A DNA stretch of 64,000 nucleotides from Bradyrhizobium liaoningense (GTDB lineage: Bacteria > Pseudomonadota > Alphaproteobacteria > Rhizobiales > Xanthobacteraceae), in contig NZ_JAFCJM010000007.1 of assembly GCF_018130955.1 (NCBI RefSeq), forward strand, positions 162,383 to 226,382, in the 5' to 3' direction. The notes under the pieces were generated by a model. The model was not told where the DNA came from and searched no databases. It worked only from the letters and a program-made list of their open reading frames with translations. Made by a program: the position numbers and the translations under genes. Below, in pieces: positions 1 to 9,251 of the stretch (positions are counted from its first letter, which is position 1; each line of letters starts with the position of its first letter).

Positions 1-164
1 CGATCGTCTGGACCAAGTATTCCGTCAACAAGATCATCAAGGAATACACCCACCTGCTGCTCGATACGTCGACTGCGCTGGAAACGCTGACCTTTGCAAG
101 TCCCGAGCGCCGCGAAGCCGTCGCGGCCTTTGCCGAAAAGCGCAAGCGCTTCGCGGAGAAATGA
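1..164 (+). CDS. Enoyl-CoA hydratase/isomerase family protein, C-terminal end (partial)
   Basis: Only the last 53 codons are in the window. The reading frame begins at base 3 and ends at the TGA at 162-164. The tail, with ...SPERREAVAAFAEKRKRF before the stop, has the form of crotonase C-termini, where a helix with E-A-x-x-A-F-x-E-K-R closes the fold. The catalytic region lies outside the window, so the substrate cannot be judged. The stop overlaps the start of the acyl-CoA ligase (ATGA), so the two are probably co-translated and act in one CoA-thioester pathway. The family call rests on this short tail only. Confidence 0.6.
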   Translation, partial: IVWTKYSVNKIIKEYTHLLLDTSTALETLTFASPERREAVAAFAEKRKRFAEK

Positions 165-2065
165 CGATGACCGTGCCGTCGCCAGCGTCCGGCGCCCAAT
201 ATGCCAACGTGACAATCCCGAGCCTGCTGCAGGCCAGAAGCGTCGAACGGGCCGGGGAGGTCGCCTTCCGTCAGAAGCGGAACGGCCAATGGCTTTGCAC
301 CACCTGGCAGGAGTACGCCTCGCTGGTCTGCCGCATCTCAGCTGCCATGAAGGCTGTCGGGCTCAATCGCGGCGATCGGGTCGCGATCATGGGCGACGTG
401 TCGCAGGAGTGGCTGCTGGCGGACATGGCCACGATCTGCTCCGGCGCCGTGACGGTTGGCATCTACTTTACGTCCTCGCCCGAGGAGGTCGACTATTACC
501 TGCGGGACTCGGGGGCGCGGATCGGCTTCGTCGGCGGGGAGCCGCAGCTTCGCGCGTTTCTCGCCGGCAGCCGGGCGGGCGCGCTCAACAAGATCGTCAT
601 TATGGATCCCGGCTGGAGCGGGGCGTTGCCGGCAAGCAACGTCACGACGTTGGTAGACTTCATCGGTGCGATGACGGTCGATGCTGCCGCGGCCCTCGCT
701 GAAGAAGCCGTCATTGCGAAAGCCTCCGACATCGCGACGATCGGCTATACTTCGGGAACGACGGGTTATCCCAAGGGCGCCATTCTCAGCCACACGGCGC
801 TGCTTGCCGGGGCCCATACAAACATCACGTTCTGCCCGCCGCTCGCCACGGAGCCGCAGCGCGTCGCTGTGCACCTGCCGATGTCGCACACCGTCGCGCG
901 CGCGCAAGCCACGACGAAGCCGCTGATCACGCGGGTCGTACCGCATTTCGGTGAAACCACGGCCGAGTTCGCTGCGACGATCCGCGAAGTTAAGCCGACC
1001 TTCTACATGGCGCCGCCGCGGTTCTATCAGCGCAATGCCGCGCTAATCCTGAGCAAGGTCCAGTCCGGCTCCGCGCGGTTCCGCCAGAACTACAAGCACG
1101 CGATGCGGATCGCTAAGACAGTGCTGGCGCATCGCCAGGCCGGCCGCGAGGCAAATCCCTTCCTCGATGGTTTGTTTGAAGTCTGCCGCGAGCAGGTGTT
1201 TCGTCCCCTTCTTGCCGAAGTCGGCTTTGATCAACTCACCTATCCCTATACTGCCTCGGCCCCCATGCCATCGGAGGTGATGACCCTGTGGCAGCTCTGG
1301 GGACTAAACCTCAAGGAGTGCTACGGCCAGACCGAGATGGTCGGCGGCAATCTCGGCCAGATGGCGGATTGGTCGAAGGCCGGTACGGTCGGCATCCCGG
1401 TCCAGGACCCGGCGTGGGAAACCCGGGTTCTCGAAGACGGCGAGATGATCGTTCGGGGCCCGGGGCTATTCACCGGCTATTGGAACAAGCCTGCCGAGAC
1501 GCAGTCCGCTCTCAAGGACGGATGGCTCTATACCGGCGATGTCGTCCAGGTTCAGCCGGATGGATCGTTCAAGCTCGTCGATCGCAAGAAGGAGATCATC
1601 AACACCTCGGGCGGCAAATCGGTCAGCCCGACCCAGATCGAGAACGAGCTGCGCCAGAGCCCCTACATCTCCGAAGCCGCCGTGATCGGCGAGGGGAGGA
1701 AGTACCTAACGGCGTTGATTGAGGTCGACGCTACCACCGGCATGGACTGGGCGAGGTCACGTGACGACCAGGTGAGGGAATACAAGGATCTCGCCAAGTC
1801 CGAGATCGTGATCCGCCTGATCGAAGGCGAGGTAGCGAAGGCCAACATGCGTCTTGCGCGCGTGGAGCAGATCAAGTCGTTCCGCATCCTACCCGAGGAG
1901 CTTTCACCCGACACCGGCGTCATGACGCCGACGCGCAAGAAGCGACGCAAGCCGCTGATGGAACGCTACAAGTCGCTGATCGACACGCTCTATGACGATT
2001 CCGAAGAGCAGCTCATCAAGGAGCAATTGTCGCCGGCATCGAGATCGCACGGGGTCAGCCCATGA
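161..2065 (+). CDS. AMP-dependent acyl-CoA synthetase (long-chain fatty-acid-CoA ligase type)
   Basis: A 634-residue ANL-superfamily ligase that would activate a carboxylic acid with ATP to an acyl-adenylate and then the CoA thioester. The P-loop YTSGTTGYPKG is at residues 196-206. YGQTEM follows further on, then GWLYTGD and the hinge-type stretch VDRKKEIINTSGGK near the C-terminal domain. The length fits FadD15-type ligases. The start overlaps the upstream hydratase stop (ATGA); an in-frame ATG two codons later is an alternative. The neighbouring hydratase, flavin reductase and ABC importer suggest the substrate is an imported acid, perhaps aromatic or branched. The substrate itself cannot be read from the sequence. 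Confidence 0.93.
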   Translation: MTMTVPSPASGAQYANVTIPSLLQARSVERAGEVAFRQKRNGQWLCTTWQEYASLVCRISAAMKAVGLNRGDRVAIMGDVSQEWLLADMATICSGAVTVGIYFTSSPEEVDYYLRDSGARIGFVGGEPQLRAFLAGSRAGALNKIVIMDPGWSGALPASNVTTLVDFIGAMTVDAAAALAEEAVIAKASDIATIGYTSGTTGYPKGAILSHTALLAGAHTNITFCPPLATEPQRVAVHLPMSHTVARAQATTKPLITRVVPHFGETTAEFAATIREVKPTFYMAPPRFYQRNAALILSKVQSGSARFRQNYKHAMRIAKTVLAHRQAGREANPFLDGLFEVCREQVFRPLLAEVGFDQLTYPYTASAPMPSEVMTLWQLWGLNLKECYGQTEMVGGNLGQMADWSKAGTVGIPVQDPAWETRVLEDGEMIVRGPGLFTGYWNKPAETQSALKDGWLYTGDVVQVQPDGSFKLVDRKKEIINTSGGKSVSPTQIENELRQSPYISEAAVIGEGRKYLTALIEVDATTGMDWARSRDDQVREYKDLAKSEIVIRLIEGEVAKANMRLARVEQIKSFRILPEELSPDTGVMTPTRKKRRKPLMERYKSLIDTLYDDSEEQLIKEQLSPASRSHGVSP

Positions 2066-2412
2066 AGATCAAGCACGCATACCTGACGGCGTCGGACCCC
2101 GAAGCCCTTGCGCAGTTCTATCGCGAGATCGGCATGCCGGTTCGCTTTGCGGATGGCGAGCGGTGGATCCAATTCGCAACGGACGGTGCCGCATTCTGCA
2201 TCGCCGGCCTCGAGGAATCGGCGGTGCAGCCCTCTTCGAATGCCGTCGTGGTTCTCGAAGTCGAGGGGCTCGAAGCCGCGCTGGCGAAAGCCGTCGATGC
2301 CGGCGGGACCAAAATCTCGGGCATCCGCGACATGGGCAGCCACGGCCGCACCGCCCAGATCCGCGATCCCCAGAACAACCTGATCCAAGTTTTCGAGCGA
2401 GCCAAAGCATGA
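2062..2412 (+). CDS. VOC family protein (glyoxalase/dioxygenase fold)
   Basis: A 116-residue single-module vicinal-oxygen-chelate protein. The first half starts MKIKHAYLTASDPEALAQFY and the second half ends with RTAQIRDPQNNLIQVFE, the usual beta-alpha-beta-beta-beta ends of VOC modules. The DPQNN-x-I-Q-V-F motif carries the usual glutamate-type metal ligand region in modified form, so activity is uncertain. It starts inside the ligase stop codon (ATGA), which implies translational coupling. VOC proteins in such operons may be lyases, isomerases or dioxygenases; the reaction here is not known. Confidence 0.82.
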   Translation: MKIKHAYLTASDPEALAQFYREIGMPVRFADGERWIQFATDGAAFCIAGLEESAVQPSSNAVVVLEVEGLEAALAKAVDAGGTKISGIRDMGSHGRTAQIRDPQNNLIQVFERAKA

Positions 2413-2468
2413 GCAGGGAGCCGTTTGTTGCTCGCCTAGAACGATCTGCCAACGCAGGAAGAGAAGCC

Positions 2469-3017
2469 ATGACTGCCGAAGCTCAATTCGATCCAAACGA
2501 TCTCGTCGACAGCATCTCGTTCAAGAGGGCACTCAGAGGTGTGACCGGTGCGGTGTCGATCGTGACGTCTGGATCCTACCCCGCGCGACACGGCTTGACC
2601 GTCACCGCCGCCTGTTCGCTGTGCATCGAGCCGTCGACGGTTCTCGTCTGCGTCAACAAATCGGCAGGTGCGCACGACACGATCGTCAAGACCCGTTCGT
2701 TCGGCTGGAATGTGTTGTCGTCATCCCATGTGCCGCTGGCTCAGAAGTTCTCCGGCCAGGACGGCAGCAAGGGCGACGTTCGTTTCGCTGAGAAGGAGTG
2801 GCGTTCGCTCAGAACGGGAGCACCGATTCTGATTGATGCCCTTAGCAGCTTCGACTGTCGGGTCATCGGCGTACATCCGACCGGCACGCATACCGTGTTT
2901 GTCGGTGCGGTACTCGCCGAGATGCATCGCGAGGACCTCGAGCCCCTCGTCTACGGGCAGGGACGATTTGCCGTACCTGCAAACCTCGATCGCGCCGGAC
3001 CTGAAAAGTCGGCCTGA
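2469..3017 (+). CDS. Flavin reductase family protein (HpaC/NTA-monooxygenase component B type)
   Basis: A 182-residue flavin reductase-like protein that should reduce FMN or FAD with NAD(P)H for a partner monooxygenase. The N-terminal FKRALRGVTGAVSIVTS and TVTAACSLCIEPSTVLVCVN segments are typical of the split-barrel flavin-binding fold, and an H-x-x-x-G type motif is seen as GTHTVFVGAV. I chose the ATG at 2469 because AGGAAGAG lies just upstream and the family usually starts about 15 residues before FKRALR. The in-frame ATG at 2409, overlapping the VOC stop, would add 20 residues. No oxygenase partner is in the window; it may lie upstream of base 1. Confidence 0.88.
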   Translation: MTAEAQFDPNDLVDSISFKRALRGVTGAVSIVTSGSYPARHGLTVTAACSLCIEPSTVLVCVNKSAGAHDTIVKTRSFGWNVLSSSHVPLAQKFSGQDGSKGDVRFAEKEWRSLRTGAPILIDALSSFDCRVIGVHPTGTHTVFVGAVLAEMHREDLEPLVYGQGRFAVPANLDRAGPEKSA

Positions 3018-3055
3018 TTTACGCACGCATCAATTCTTCATGGACGGAGACTTCG

Positions 3056-4288
3056 ATGATCAACCTGAAGGGACCAACGATTAACCGACGCACGGCGATG
3101 AAGGGCGCTGCAGGGTTCGCAGCTGCGACGATGGTTCCCTGGATTCGCGCCGCAACGCTACTGCCTGTCAAGGTTGGTGCGATCATGCCGAGTAGCGGCA
3201 TACTTGCGTTTCCAGGTCAGGCCTGTGTTCGCGGCATTGATCTCGGCGCCAAATTTGCTAGGGAGCGTTATGGCGTCGACATGAGCGTCGTCCACGCGGA
3301 CACGCAGAGCAAGCCGGAGAACGGCAGGATTGCGGCCGACTCTCTGATTCAGCAGGGCTGCAACGTTCTGATCGGGGCGTGGGACTCCGGTGCAACCATC
3401 TCGGCGCTTCAGGCCGCCGAAGCGGCAAAGGTGCCCATGGTAGTGCATGTCGCGAGCGCTAATCAGGTCACCTCGCAAGGCTTTACGCAGGTGTTCCGGT
3501 TCTATCCGCCCGCAGCCACGATCGTGCGGCAGTCGCTTGCCGAAATGAAGGCTCTGGTCACAAGCGTGAAGGATCCTCCCAAGGGCGCAGTCGTGCTGCA
3601 TCTGAGCAATACGATGGGAACGTCCACGGCAACCAGCCTCGATGCCGCTTGGAAAGAGCTCGACGTGCCGGTCAAGCTGCTCGAATACATCCCCTACGAC
3701 GAGAAGGCGCGCGATCTTTCGGTCGAGGTGGCGAAGGCGAAGGCATCCGGTGCCGATGCCCTGGTGTCGGTTACGCGCGTCAACGACGCCATCATGATCG
3801 TTCGGGAATGCATCAAGCAGGGATGGAACCCGAAGTTGATGTTCTCGCCGAATGGCAACGGCGTGCCCGACAAGGCGTTTTACGACGCGCTTGGAAAGTA
3901 TGCCGATGGCGCGATGTCGTCGAACCTCTGGTACAATCCGAAAGGCGAAGATACCCGCACGATCGTGGACAGATTTCAGTCTACCTATCCCAACGAATGG
4001 ATGGACGCGAATTCTGGGTGCGCGTTCGAGGCGGTCCATATCGTGGCCGATGCGGTCGCGCGTGCCAAGTCGGCGGTCTCGTCCGAGATCCACGCGGCGC
4101 TCAAGGCGACGGACCTGAAGCCCATCCTCATGTACAGCGGCCCGATCAGATTTGATGCGACCGGGCAGAACACCGGCGCGGCCGTGGCGGTTCTTCAAGC
4201 GAAGGAATCGAAGCCCCACGTCGTCGGCCCCGACGGCATCGCCGAGTACAAGCCGCAATATCCCCTTGCACCGTTCGGGAAGCGCTAG
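3056..4288 (+). CDS. Branched-chain amino acid-type ABC transporter, substrate-binding protein
   Basis: A 410-residue periplasmic type I binding protein (LivK/HAAT family). The N-terminus has a Tat-like signal, INRRTAMKGAAGF followed by a hydrophobic run and a cleavage-like site near WIRAA. The mature part begins VKVGAIMPSSGILAFPGQ, as usual in this family, and has the central Leu/Ile/Val-binding fold. It is the first gene of the importer block, with both permeases and both ATPases directly downstream. In this family ligands range from amino acids to aromatic acids, amides and urea. The acyl-CoA ligase upstream favours an organic acid, as inference only. Confidence 0.93.
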   Translation: MINLKGPTINRRTAMKGAAGFAAATMVPWIRAATLLPVKVGAIMPSSGILAFPGQACVRGIDLGAKFARERYGVDMSVVHADTQSKPENGRIAADSLIQQGCNVLIGAWDSGATISALQAAEAAKVPMVVHVASANQVTSQGFTQVFRFYPPAATIVRQSLAEMKALVTSVKDPPKGAVVLHLSNTMGTSTATSLDAAWKELDVPVKLLEYIPYDEKARDLSVEVAKAKASGADALVSVTRVNDAIMIVRECIKQGWNPKLMFSPNGNGVPDKAFYDALGKYADGAMSSNLWYNPKGEDTRTIVDRFQSTYPNEWMDANSGCAFEAVHIVADAVARAKSAVSSEIHAALKATDLKPILMYSGPIRFDATGQNTGAAVAVLQAKESKPHVVGPDGIAEYKPQYPLAPFGKR

Positions 4289-5158
4289 ATGCTGATATTA
4301 TGGGGCAACGTTCTCGTAAGCGGGATCCTCATGGGTCTCGTTTACGGCATGATTGCGCTGGGGCTGACGATCATCTTCGGCGTTATCCGCATCGTCAATT
4401 TTGCGCACGGTGCGATGGTCGTTTTAGGCCTCTATGTCGGCTATTTCGCCGGAGCTTGGTGGGGCATTCCGACCATCGTTGCGGCCGTCAGCGCCGGCGC
4501 ACTGCTGTTCGTTTTCGGCCACTCGCTGGAGACGTCGGTGGTAAAGCGGTTCGTCACGCGGCCGCACCACATCCAGTTCATTCTCTTCATTGGCATCTCG
4601 CTGGTCCTCAGCGGAGCGCAACTGATCGCGTTTGGACCCGACCCGCGCCCTTCGATCTCGCATCTGTCCTTCGAGACCATCGCTCTTGGACCGATCCGGC
4701 TTGACCTTGCCAGGCTGCAGGCGGCCATCGTCGCGGCCGTGATGATCCTGGCGCTCGCCGGATTCCTCAAATACTCGACATTCGGTCGCTTCATCCGCGC
4801 CGCCGCCGACAACCGGCTGGGCGGCCTGATGGTCGGGCTGCCGATCCCGAAGATCTACGCCATCACGTTCGGCATCGGAGCGGCCTGCGCCGGCGTCGCC
4901 GGTGCGCTGATATCGCCGTTGTTCGATGCCCAACCTTTCCTCGCCGTCGACTTCACCCTGCTGGCGTTCGTCACGGTCATCGTCGGCGGTCTCGGAAGTT
5001 TCGTGGGCGCCCTCGTCGGAGGGTTGACCATCGGGCTCACGGAAGCGGTCGCAGCACTCCTGTTTGCGCCGTCCCTGAAGTCCGCGCTGTCCTACGGCTT
5101 GCTGATGATCGTCCTGATCGCGCGTCCAAGAGGGTTCTTCGGTGCAAAAGAAACGTGA
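4289..5158 (+). CDS. Branched-chain amino acid-type ABC transporter permease (LivH-like)
   Basis: A 289-residue inner-membrane permease with about eight hydrophobic segments. It carries the LivH signature near the start (GLVYGMIALGLTIIFGVIRIVNFAHG) and a late G-G-L-G-S-F-x-G-A motif (VIVGGLGSFVGALVGG), the coupling region contacting the ATPases. The start codon follows the binding-protein stop without a gap, and the 3' end overlaps the second permease by 17 bases. It would form the translocation channel with the LivM-like subunit. Confidence 0.93.
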   Translation: MLILWGNVLVSGILMGLVYGMIALGLTIIFGVIRIVNFAHGAMVVLGLYVGYFAGAWWGIPTIVAAVSAGALLFVFGHSLETSVVKRFVTRPHHIQFILFIGISLVLSGAQLIAFGPDPRPSISHLSFETIALGPIRLDLARLQAAIVAAVMILALAGFLKYSTFGRFIRAAADNRLGGLMVGLPIPKIYAITFGIGAACAGVAGALISPLFDAQPFLAVDFTLLAFVTVIVGGLGSFVGALVGGLTIGLTEAVAALLFAPSLKSALSYGLLMIVLIARPRGFFGAKET

Positions 5159-6173
5159 CGCCTTGCCGGACCGTGGCGCGGTTCTCGCCAGCCTTGCGGC
5201 CTTCAGCGTCCTTTCCGGACTTGGCGGCGTGCTGAACCCCTACCTGATCTCGCTGCTGACGATCGTCTTCCTGTTCACTTTTATCGGGCAGTCATGGAGC
5301 ATCATGCTGGGCCTCGGGGGACAGCTCTCGATCGGTCACGCGCTGTTCGTCGGCATCGGTGCCTACTCCGTCGCGGTTCTCAACATCCGCTACGGCCTGA
5401 GCCCTTGGTTCGGTTTGGTCGTCGGGATGGCGCTGGCAGCCACGGTCGGCGCAGCACTGGCCTGGTTGAGCTTTCGTTTCGAGGTCCGGGGCATCTATTT
5501 CGCGCTACTGACGATCGCCGCAGCCGAGTTTGCTCGGGTCGTCTTAAGCGGCTGGGAATTCGTCGGCGCCATGCAGGGGCTCTTCTTCCCGGCACAATCC
5601 GGGCCGAACTCGCTCTGGATGTTACGCGGCGATGCGCGCTTTTATTATTTCGTGGCGCTTGCCGCGGTCTTTCTCGGCATCAGCGTCACGGCTCTCATTC
5701 GCCAATCCTTCCTGGGCTATGTTTGGCGCGCAATGCGGGACGACGAAGAAGCCTCGCGCGCGCTGGGTGTACGTACATTCCTGCATAAGATCGTCATCGT
5801 TTCGTTCTCCGGGGCTTGGGCGGCGGTTGGCGGAGGATTGCTCGCGCTTGTTCAAGGCTCGGTATTCCCGGATTCGATCATGGGCATGGGAATCTCGGTC
5901 GACATTCTGGTCGGCCCGGTGGTCGGCGGATTAGGAACGGCCTTCGGGCCGCTGGTCGGCACACTTATCACGCTGCCCCTGGATCATCTCGCGAGTGCCA
6001 TCGGCAACAAGTTCGGGATTCCCGGGCTTAACAATGTCGCCTACGGCTTCGCCTTGATCGCCGCCGTCTGGCTGCTGCCGGATGGCATCGTACCGGTCAT
6101 GGTCAATCTGGCCAAATCAGTCACCCGATTTTCCTGGTTCGGTTACCTCCAGATGGAGCAGGTCAAGAAGTGA
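5142..6173 (+). CDS. Branched-chain amino acid-type ABC transporter permease (LivM-like)
   Basis: A 343-residue second permease of the importer. It starts with GTG at 5142 inside the preceding gene. Family marks include SWSIMLGLGGQLSIGHALFVGIGAY in the N-terminal half, MRDDEEASRALGV in the cytoplasmic loop and GPVVGGLGTAFGPLVG near the end. Multiple hydrophobic segments are evident. The last codons overlap the ATPase start (GTGA at 6170), so all importer genes are probably translated in a coupled way. Confidence 0.93.
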   Translation: MQKKRDALPDRGAVLASLAAFSVLSGLGGVLNPYLISLLTIVFLFTFIGQSWSIMLGLGGQLSIGHALFVGIGAYSVAVLNIRYGLSPWFGLVVGMALAATVGAALAWLSFRFEVRGIYFALLTIAAAEFARVVLSGWEFVGAMQGLFFPAQSGPNSLWMLRGDARFYYFVALAAVFLGISVTALIRQSFLGYVWRAMRDDEEASRALGVRTFLHKIVIVSFSGAWAAVGGGLLALVQGSVFPDSIMGMGISVDILVGPVVGGLGTAFGPLVGTLITLPLDHLASAIGNKFGIPGLNNVAYGFALIAAVWLLPDGIVPVMVNLAKSVTRFSWFGYLQMEQVKK

Positions 6174-6895
6174 GCGATCTTCTCGAACTCGACGGTGTCT
6201 CGCGCCGGTTCGGCGGGTTGCTCGCAGTCGACAATGTCAGCTTTCGGCTCAAGGGCGAAGGGATCACCGCGCTCGTGGGGCCGAACGGCGCAGGCAAGAC
6301 GACATGCTTCAATCTGATTGCCGGGGCCTTTCCGCCCACCCAGGGATCGATCAGATTCCGCGGCAAGCTGATCTCCGGCTTTCCGGCCGAGAACATCTGC
6401 CGGCTCGGTATTGGCCGTACATTCCAGGTGGTCCGGCCTATGCGCGACATGACAGTGATCGAGAATGCCATGGTCGGCGCGTTCAGCTGGACACGAAAAG
6501 TAAGCGAGGCGAGGGACGCTGCCCGCGAGGCTCTCGACTTGGTGGGACTCGGTCCGAAGGCCGACGCCGCCATTAGCAAGCTAACACTCCCCGATCGCAA
6601 GATGCTCGAAACTGCCAAGGCTCTGTCGACCCGGCCACGCCTGCTGCTGCTCGACGAGGTCATGGCAGGGTTGCGGCCCCCCGAAGCTGCGGCGGTGGTC
6701 GCGGTGCTTAGGCGCCTTGCCGAGAAGGGCTTGTCGATCCTGCTCGTCGAGCACGTCATGCGTATTGTGATGGAAGCCGCCGAACACGTCATCGTCCTCC
6801 ATCATGGCGCGAAGATCGCGGAAGGCACGCCGCAATACATCGTCAGTCATCCGGAGGTTATTGCCGGCTATCTCGGGGAGGGGTTCCGTGCCTAG
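6170..6895 (+). CDS. Branched-chain amino acid-type ABC transporter ATP-binding protein (LivG-like)
   Basis: A 241-residue ATPase. Walker A is GPNGAGKTT near residue 40, Walker B is RLLLLDEVMAGL, and the switch histidine sits in ILLVEHVM. The signature is divergent: where LSYGQQR is usual this protein has KLTLPDRKMLE, which is common in one branch of LivG proteins. The GTG start overlaps the permease stop. The 3' end overlaps the next ATPase by eight bases. The two ATPases should form a heterodimer on the LivH/LivM-like channel. Confidence 0.92.
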   Translation: MSDLLELDGVSRRFGGLLAVDNVSFRLKGEGITALVGPNGAGKTTCFNLIAGAFPPTQGSIRFRGKLISGFPAENICRLGIGRTFQVVRPMRDMTVIENAMVGAFSWTRKVSEARDAAREALDLVGLGPKADAAISKLTLPDRKMLETAKALSTRPRLLLLDEVMAGLRPPEAAAVVAVLRRLAEKGLSILLVEHVMRIVMEAAEHVIVLHHGAKIAEGTPQYIVSHPEVIAGYLGEGFRA

Positions 6896-7607
6896 CGAGC
6901 CGCTTCTCACGGTGCAATCTCTGACGGTCGGTTATGGCGGATCCATCGCGCTCAATGGTGTGTCGCTCAGCATCTATCCGGAAGAGCTGCTGAGCGTCGT
7001 CGGCGCAAATGGTGCCGGCAAGACATCTCTTATTCGGTCGATCGCCGGCGTCGTCCGGCCCCTGGATGGCGAGATACGTTGGCGCGGCATCAATATTGCG
7101 GGCCTTCCACCGTGGGAGATCTGCGAGCTCGGCATCGCGCAAGTGCCCGAAGGGCGCGAGCTGTTTCGAAACCTGTCGGTCGAGGAGAATTTGCTCATTG
7201 GGGGCTCGCTCAAGCGCGCTAGGGCTCGCAGGTCGGGCAACATGCAGCAGGTCTATGGGCTCTTCCCGCGATTGCTGGAAAGGCGGCTGCAGGCCGCGGG
7301 CACGCTGTCCGGCGGTGAGCAGCAGATGCTCGCGATCGGCCGTGCCATCATGGCCGAACCCGAGCTCATCATGCTCGATGAACCCTCGATCGGGCTTTCA
7401 CCGGCACTGACCAGCGCAATGTTCGATATCGTAAAGATGCTGCATGCCAAGAAGACTACCATCCTGCTGGTCGAGCAGAACGTCGCGGACTCGCTTTCGA
7501 TTGGAGATCGTGGCTATGTGCTCGAGAACGGAAGTGTTGTTCTTGAAGGCACCGCCGCCGCTCTGCTCACCAACCAGGATGTCCGGCGCGCCTATCTCGG
7601 GCTTTGA
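6888..7607 (+). CDS. Branched-chain amino acid-type ABC transporter ATP-binding protein (LivF-like)
   Basis: A 239-residue ATPase with Walker A GANGAGKTS, signature LSGGEQQMLAIGRA, Walker B LIMLDEPSIGLSP and switch segment TILLVEQN. I chose the GTG at 6888 (protein begins MPSEPLLTVQSLTVGYGG) because it overlaps the LivG stop and gives the standard family length. An open frame extends upstream to 6804 but covers the LivG gene. This is the last gene of the operon. The convergent AraC-type regulator ends only 23 bases beyond it. Confidence 0.93.
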   Translation: MPSEPLLTVQSLTVGYGGSIALNGVSLSIYPEELLSVVGANGAGKTSLIRSIAGVVRPLDGEIRWRGINIAGLPPWEICELGIAQVPEGRELFRNLSVEENLLIGGSLKRARARRSGNMQQVYGLFPRLLERRLQAAGTLSGGEQQMLAIGRAIMAEPELIMLDEPSIGLSPALTSAMFDIVKMLHAKKTTILLVEQNVADSLSIGDRGYVLENGSVVLEGTAAALLTNQDVRRAYLGL

Positions 7608-7630
7608 CGGCGAACCTGCGCCCTCGCTCG

Positions 7631-8584
7631 TCAAGGCGTGGTCGAGGTGCCGCTCATCTTTCGATCGGCCAGGTATCGGCGGGGACTCTTGCCCAACGCC
7701 TTCTTGAACATGGTGATGAAGGCGCTCGGCGTCTCGTAGCCGAGATCCTGCGACACCGTCTGAACCGATATTCCCACCGACAGCCGCTGGAGCGCAACCA
7801 GGATATGCAGACGCTGGCGCCAGCGGCCGAACGTCAGACCCGTCTGCTTCTGGATGAGGCGCGCCAGCGTCCGTTCGCTCATCGCATAGCGCTCCGCCCA
7901 TTCGTCGAGCGTGCTGCGGTCGCCAGGATCTCGCAGTAGAGCGGTCGCCAGCTGTTGCAGACGAATGTCGCGCGAGATTGGCAGATACATCTGCTCGGAA
8001 TCCATCTGCACCAGTTCGTCGAGGAGGACCTGCGCGAGCCGACTGGTCGGCCCGCCTACGGAATATAGTGGGGGGAAAGAGGCAAGCCTGTCGATCAGCT
8101 CACGCACAAGGGGTGAGATCGTGAATGTGCAGCATTCGGACGGCAGCTTCATCGCTCGGGGATCGATGAAGACGCAATAGATCTTGCCGAATGACGAGAC
8201 GCAATTGCTGTGCTGCACGCCACCGGGGATCCAGACGGCCCCTTGCGGCGGAACGATCCACAGCCCGTCGGGCGCCCGGCACATGACTGAGCCGCGCGAG
8301 GCGACCACCAGCTGCCCCTTCAGATGCGTGTGCATCGGAAGTTCATCGTCATTTTGTCGTGTCTCGATGGCGATGGAGACAACCGGACGATCGAGAAAGT
8401 CGGGATCGAGCGGCTCGTAGTTGATTCGTAAGTCCGGCAGTTGCATCATGCGAAAGCCGGCTTCATCCCGTGATGCTTTTGCCTGCATTTCAGATGGGCG
8501 GTACACGACCTTGCTCCAATAAGTGCGGCTGCTCAGCAACCTCGGCGCATCGATCGTTGCTGCCGCGAGATTGTCACCGAGCAT
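7631..8584 (-). CDS. AraC family transcriptional regulator with N-terminal cupin domain
   Basis: A 317-residue regulator. Roughly residues 60-160 form a cupin-like sensor (MHTHLKGQLVVASRGSV ... WIPGGVQHSNCV), and the last 100 residues hold the two helix-turn-helix motifs (STLDEWAERYAMSERTLARLIQKQTG and SVQTVSQDLGYETPSAFITMFKKALGKSPRRY). It is convergent with the CoA-ligase/ABC operon, with stops 23 bases apart, and may control it. The first 40 residues look unlike the family, so a downstream start such as the Met-Met before QLPDLRINYEPL is possible. Confidence 0.88.
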   Translation of the reverse strand: MLGDNLAAATIDAPRLLSSRTYWSKVVYRPSEMQAKASRDEAGFRMMQLPDLRINYEPLDPDFLDRPVVSIAIETRQNDDELPMHTHLKGQLVVASRGSVMCRAPDGLWIVPPQGAVWIPGGVQHSNCVSSFGKIYCVFIDPRAMKLPSECCTFTISPLVRELIDRLASFPPLYSVGGPTSRLAQVLLDELVQMDSEQMYLPISRDIRLQQLATALLRDPGDRSTLDEWAERYAMSERTLARLIQKQTGLTFGRWRQRLHILVALQRLSVGISVQTVSQDLGYETPSAFITMFKKALGKSPRRYLADRKMSGTSTTP

Positions 8585-8789
8585 ATCGAATCTTGCTTGG
8601 ACTCGCCAATGGCAAATCGCCGCTCTTTATGGAACCGCAGCATGATCTGCCGTGGCTGGCGTAATCCGCGGCAGAGAAGGCGGCGCTAGAAAGTAGTGAT
8701 CCGATTTCGGCAGGAACTGCTTGCGGCGGTGATGGTATTCATCGTTCCGTCGGACCTCCGCAGCGGGGGTGCCATGGTGTTGGGAAACG

Positions 8790-9107
8790 ATGGGGAAGCC
8801 AAGCTCGAGGCGCGTTATACTGACTGTTCAGGAAATCGAGTTCGCGTTCGCGTGCAAGACATTCGTTCTCGAAATGGACCCGCGCGCAGGGAATCAAATT
8901 ATCATCGAGGGGCATGCCATCGCCGTCCCTGATTCTGGGAAAACCAGGCGAGCCTTTCTGCATTATGGCCTTACACGCCTCTTGCGAGTTTTTAACAAGG
9001 CAATCGAGCAGCGGGCGATTCCGCTAGAGCAAGTTCCGGGGCTCATCTCCAACCTTGCCATATTCAACGAGAAAATTCTTCGCGCCTTTGACGTGGTTGC
9101 CGAGTGA
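8790..9107 (+). CDS. Hypothetical protein, possible
   Basis: An open frame of 105 residues that I do not recognise. The predicted protein starts MGKPSSRRVILTVQEIEFAFACKTF and is mixed in charge with no signal peptide or membrane segment. Its C-terminal half looks helical (LHYGLTRLLRVFNKAIEQRAIPLEQVPGL). A weak GGGA precedes the ATG. It sits alone between the AraC gene and the tRNA-like relic, in DNA that looks less GC-rich than its neighbours, as expected for acquired sequence. It may be a fragment of a larger gene. Confidence is limited because no family feature supports it. Confidence 0.4.
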   Translation: MGKPSSRRVILTVQEIEFAFACKTFVLEMDPRAGNQIIIEGHAIAVPDSGKTRRAFLHYGLTRLLRVFNKAIEQRAIPLEQVPGLISNLAIFNEKILRAFDVVAE

Positions 9108-9251
9108 TAAGTAGACTCGGCGTGAGCATCGCTACTGTCACACCAGAATGACCAGCAGAGATTCAAGAAAGCTTTGGGAAGAGCTTTAGGGTGCACCTTA
9201 AGCACCGCCTCACCATTGCTGGTAAAGATGGGTTACAAGCCTGAGGCAGGA

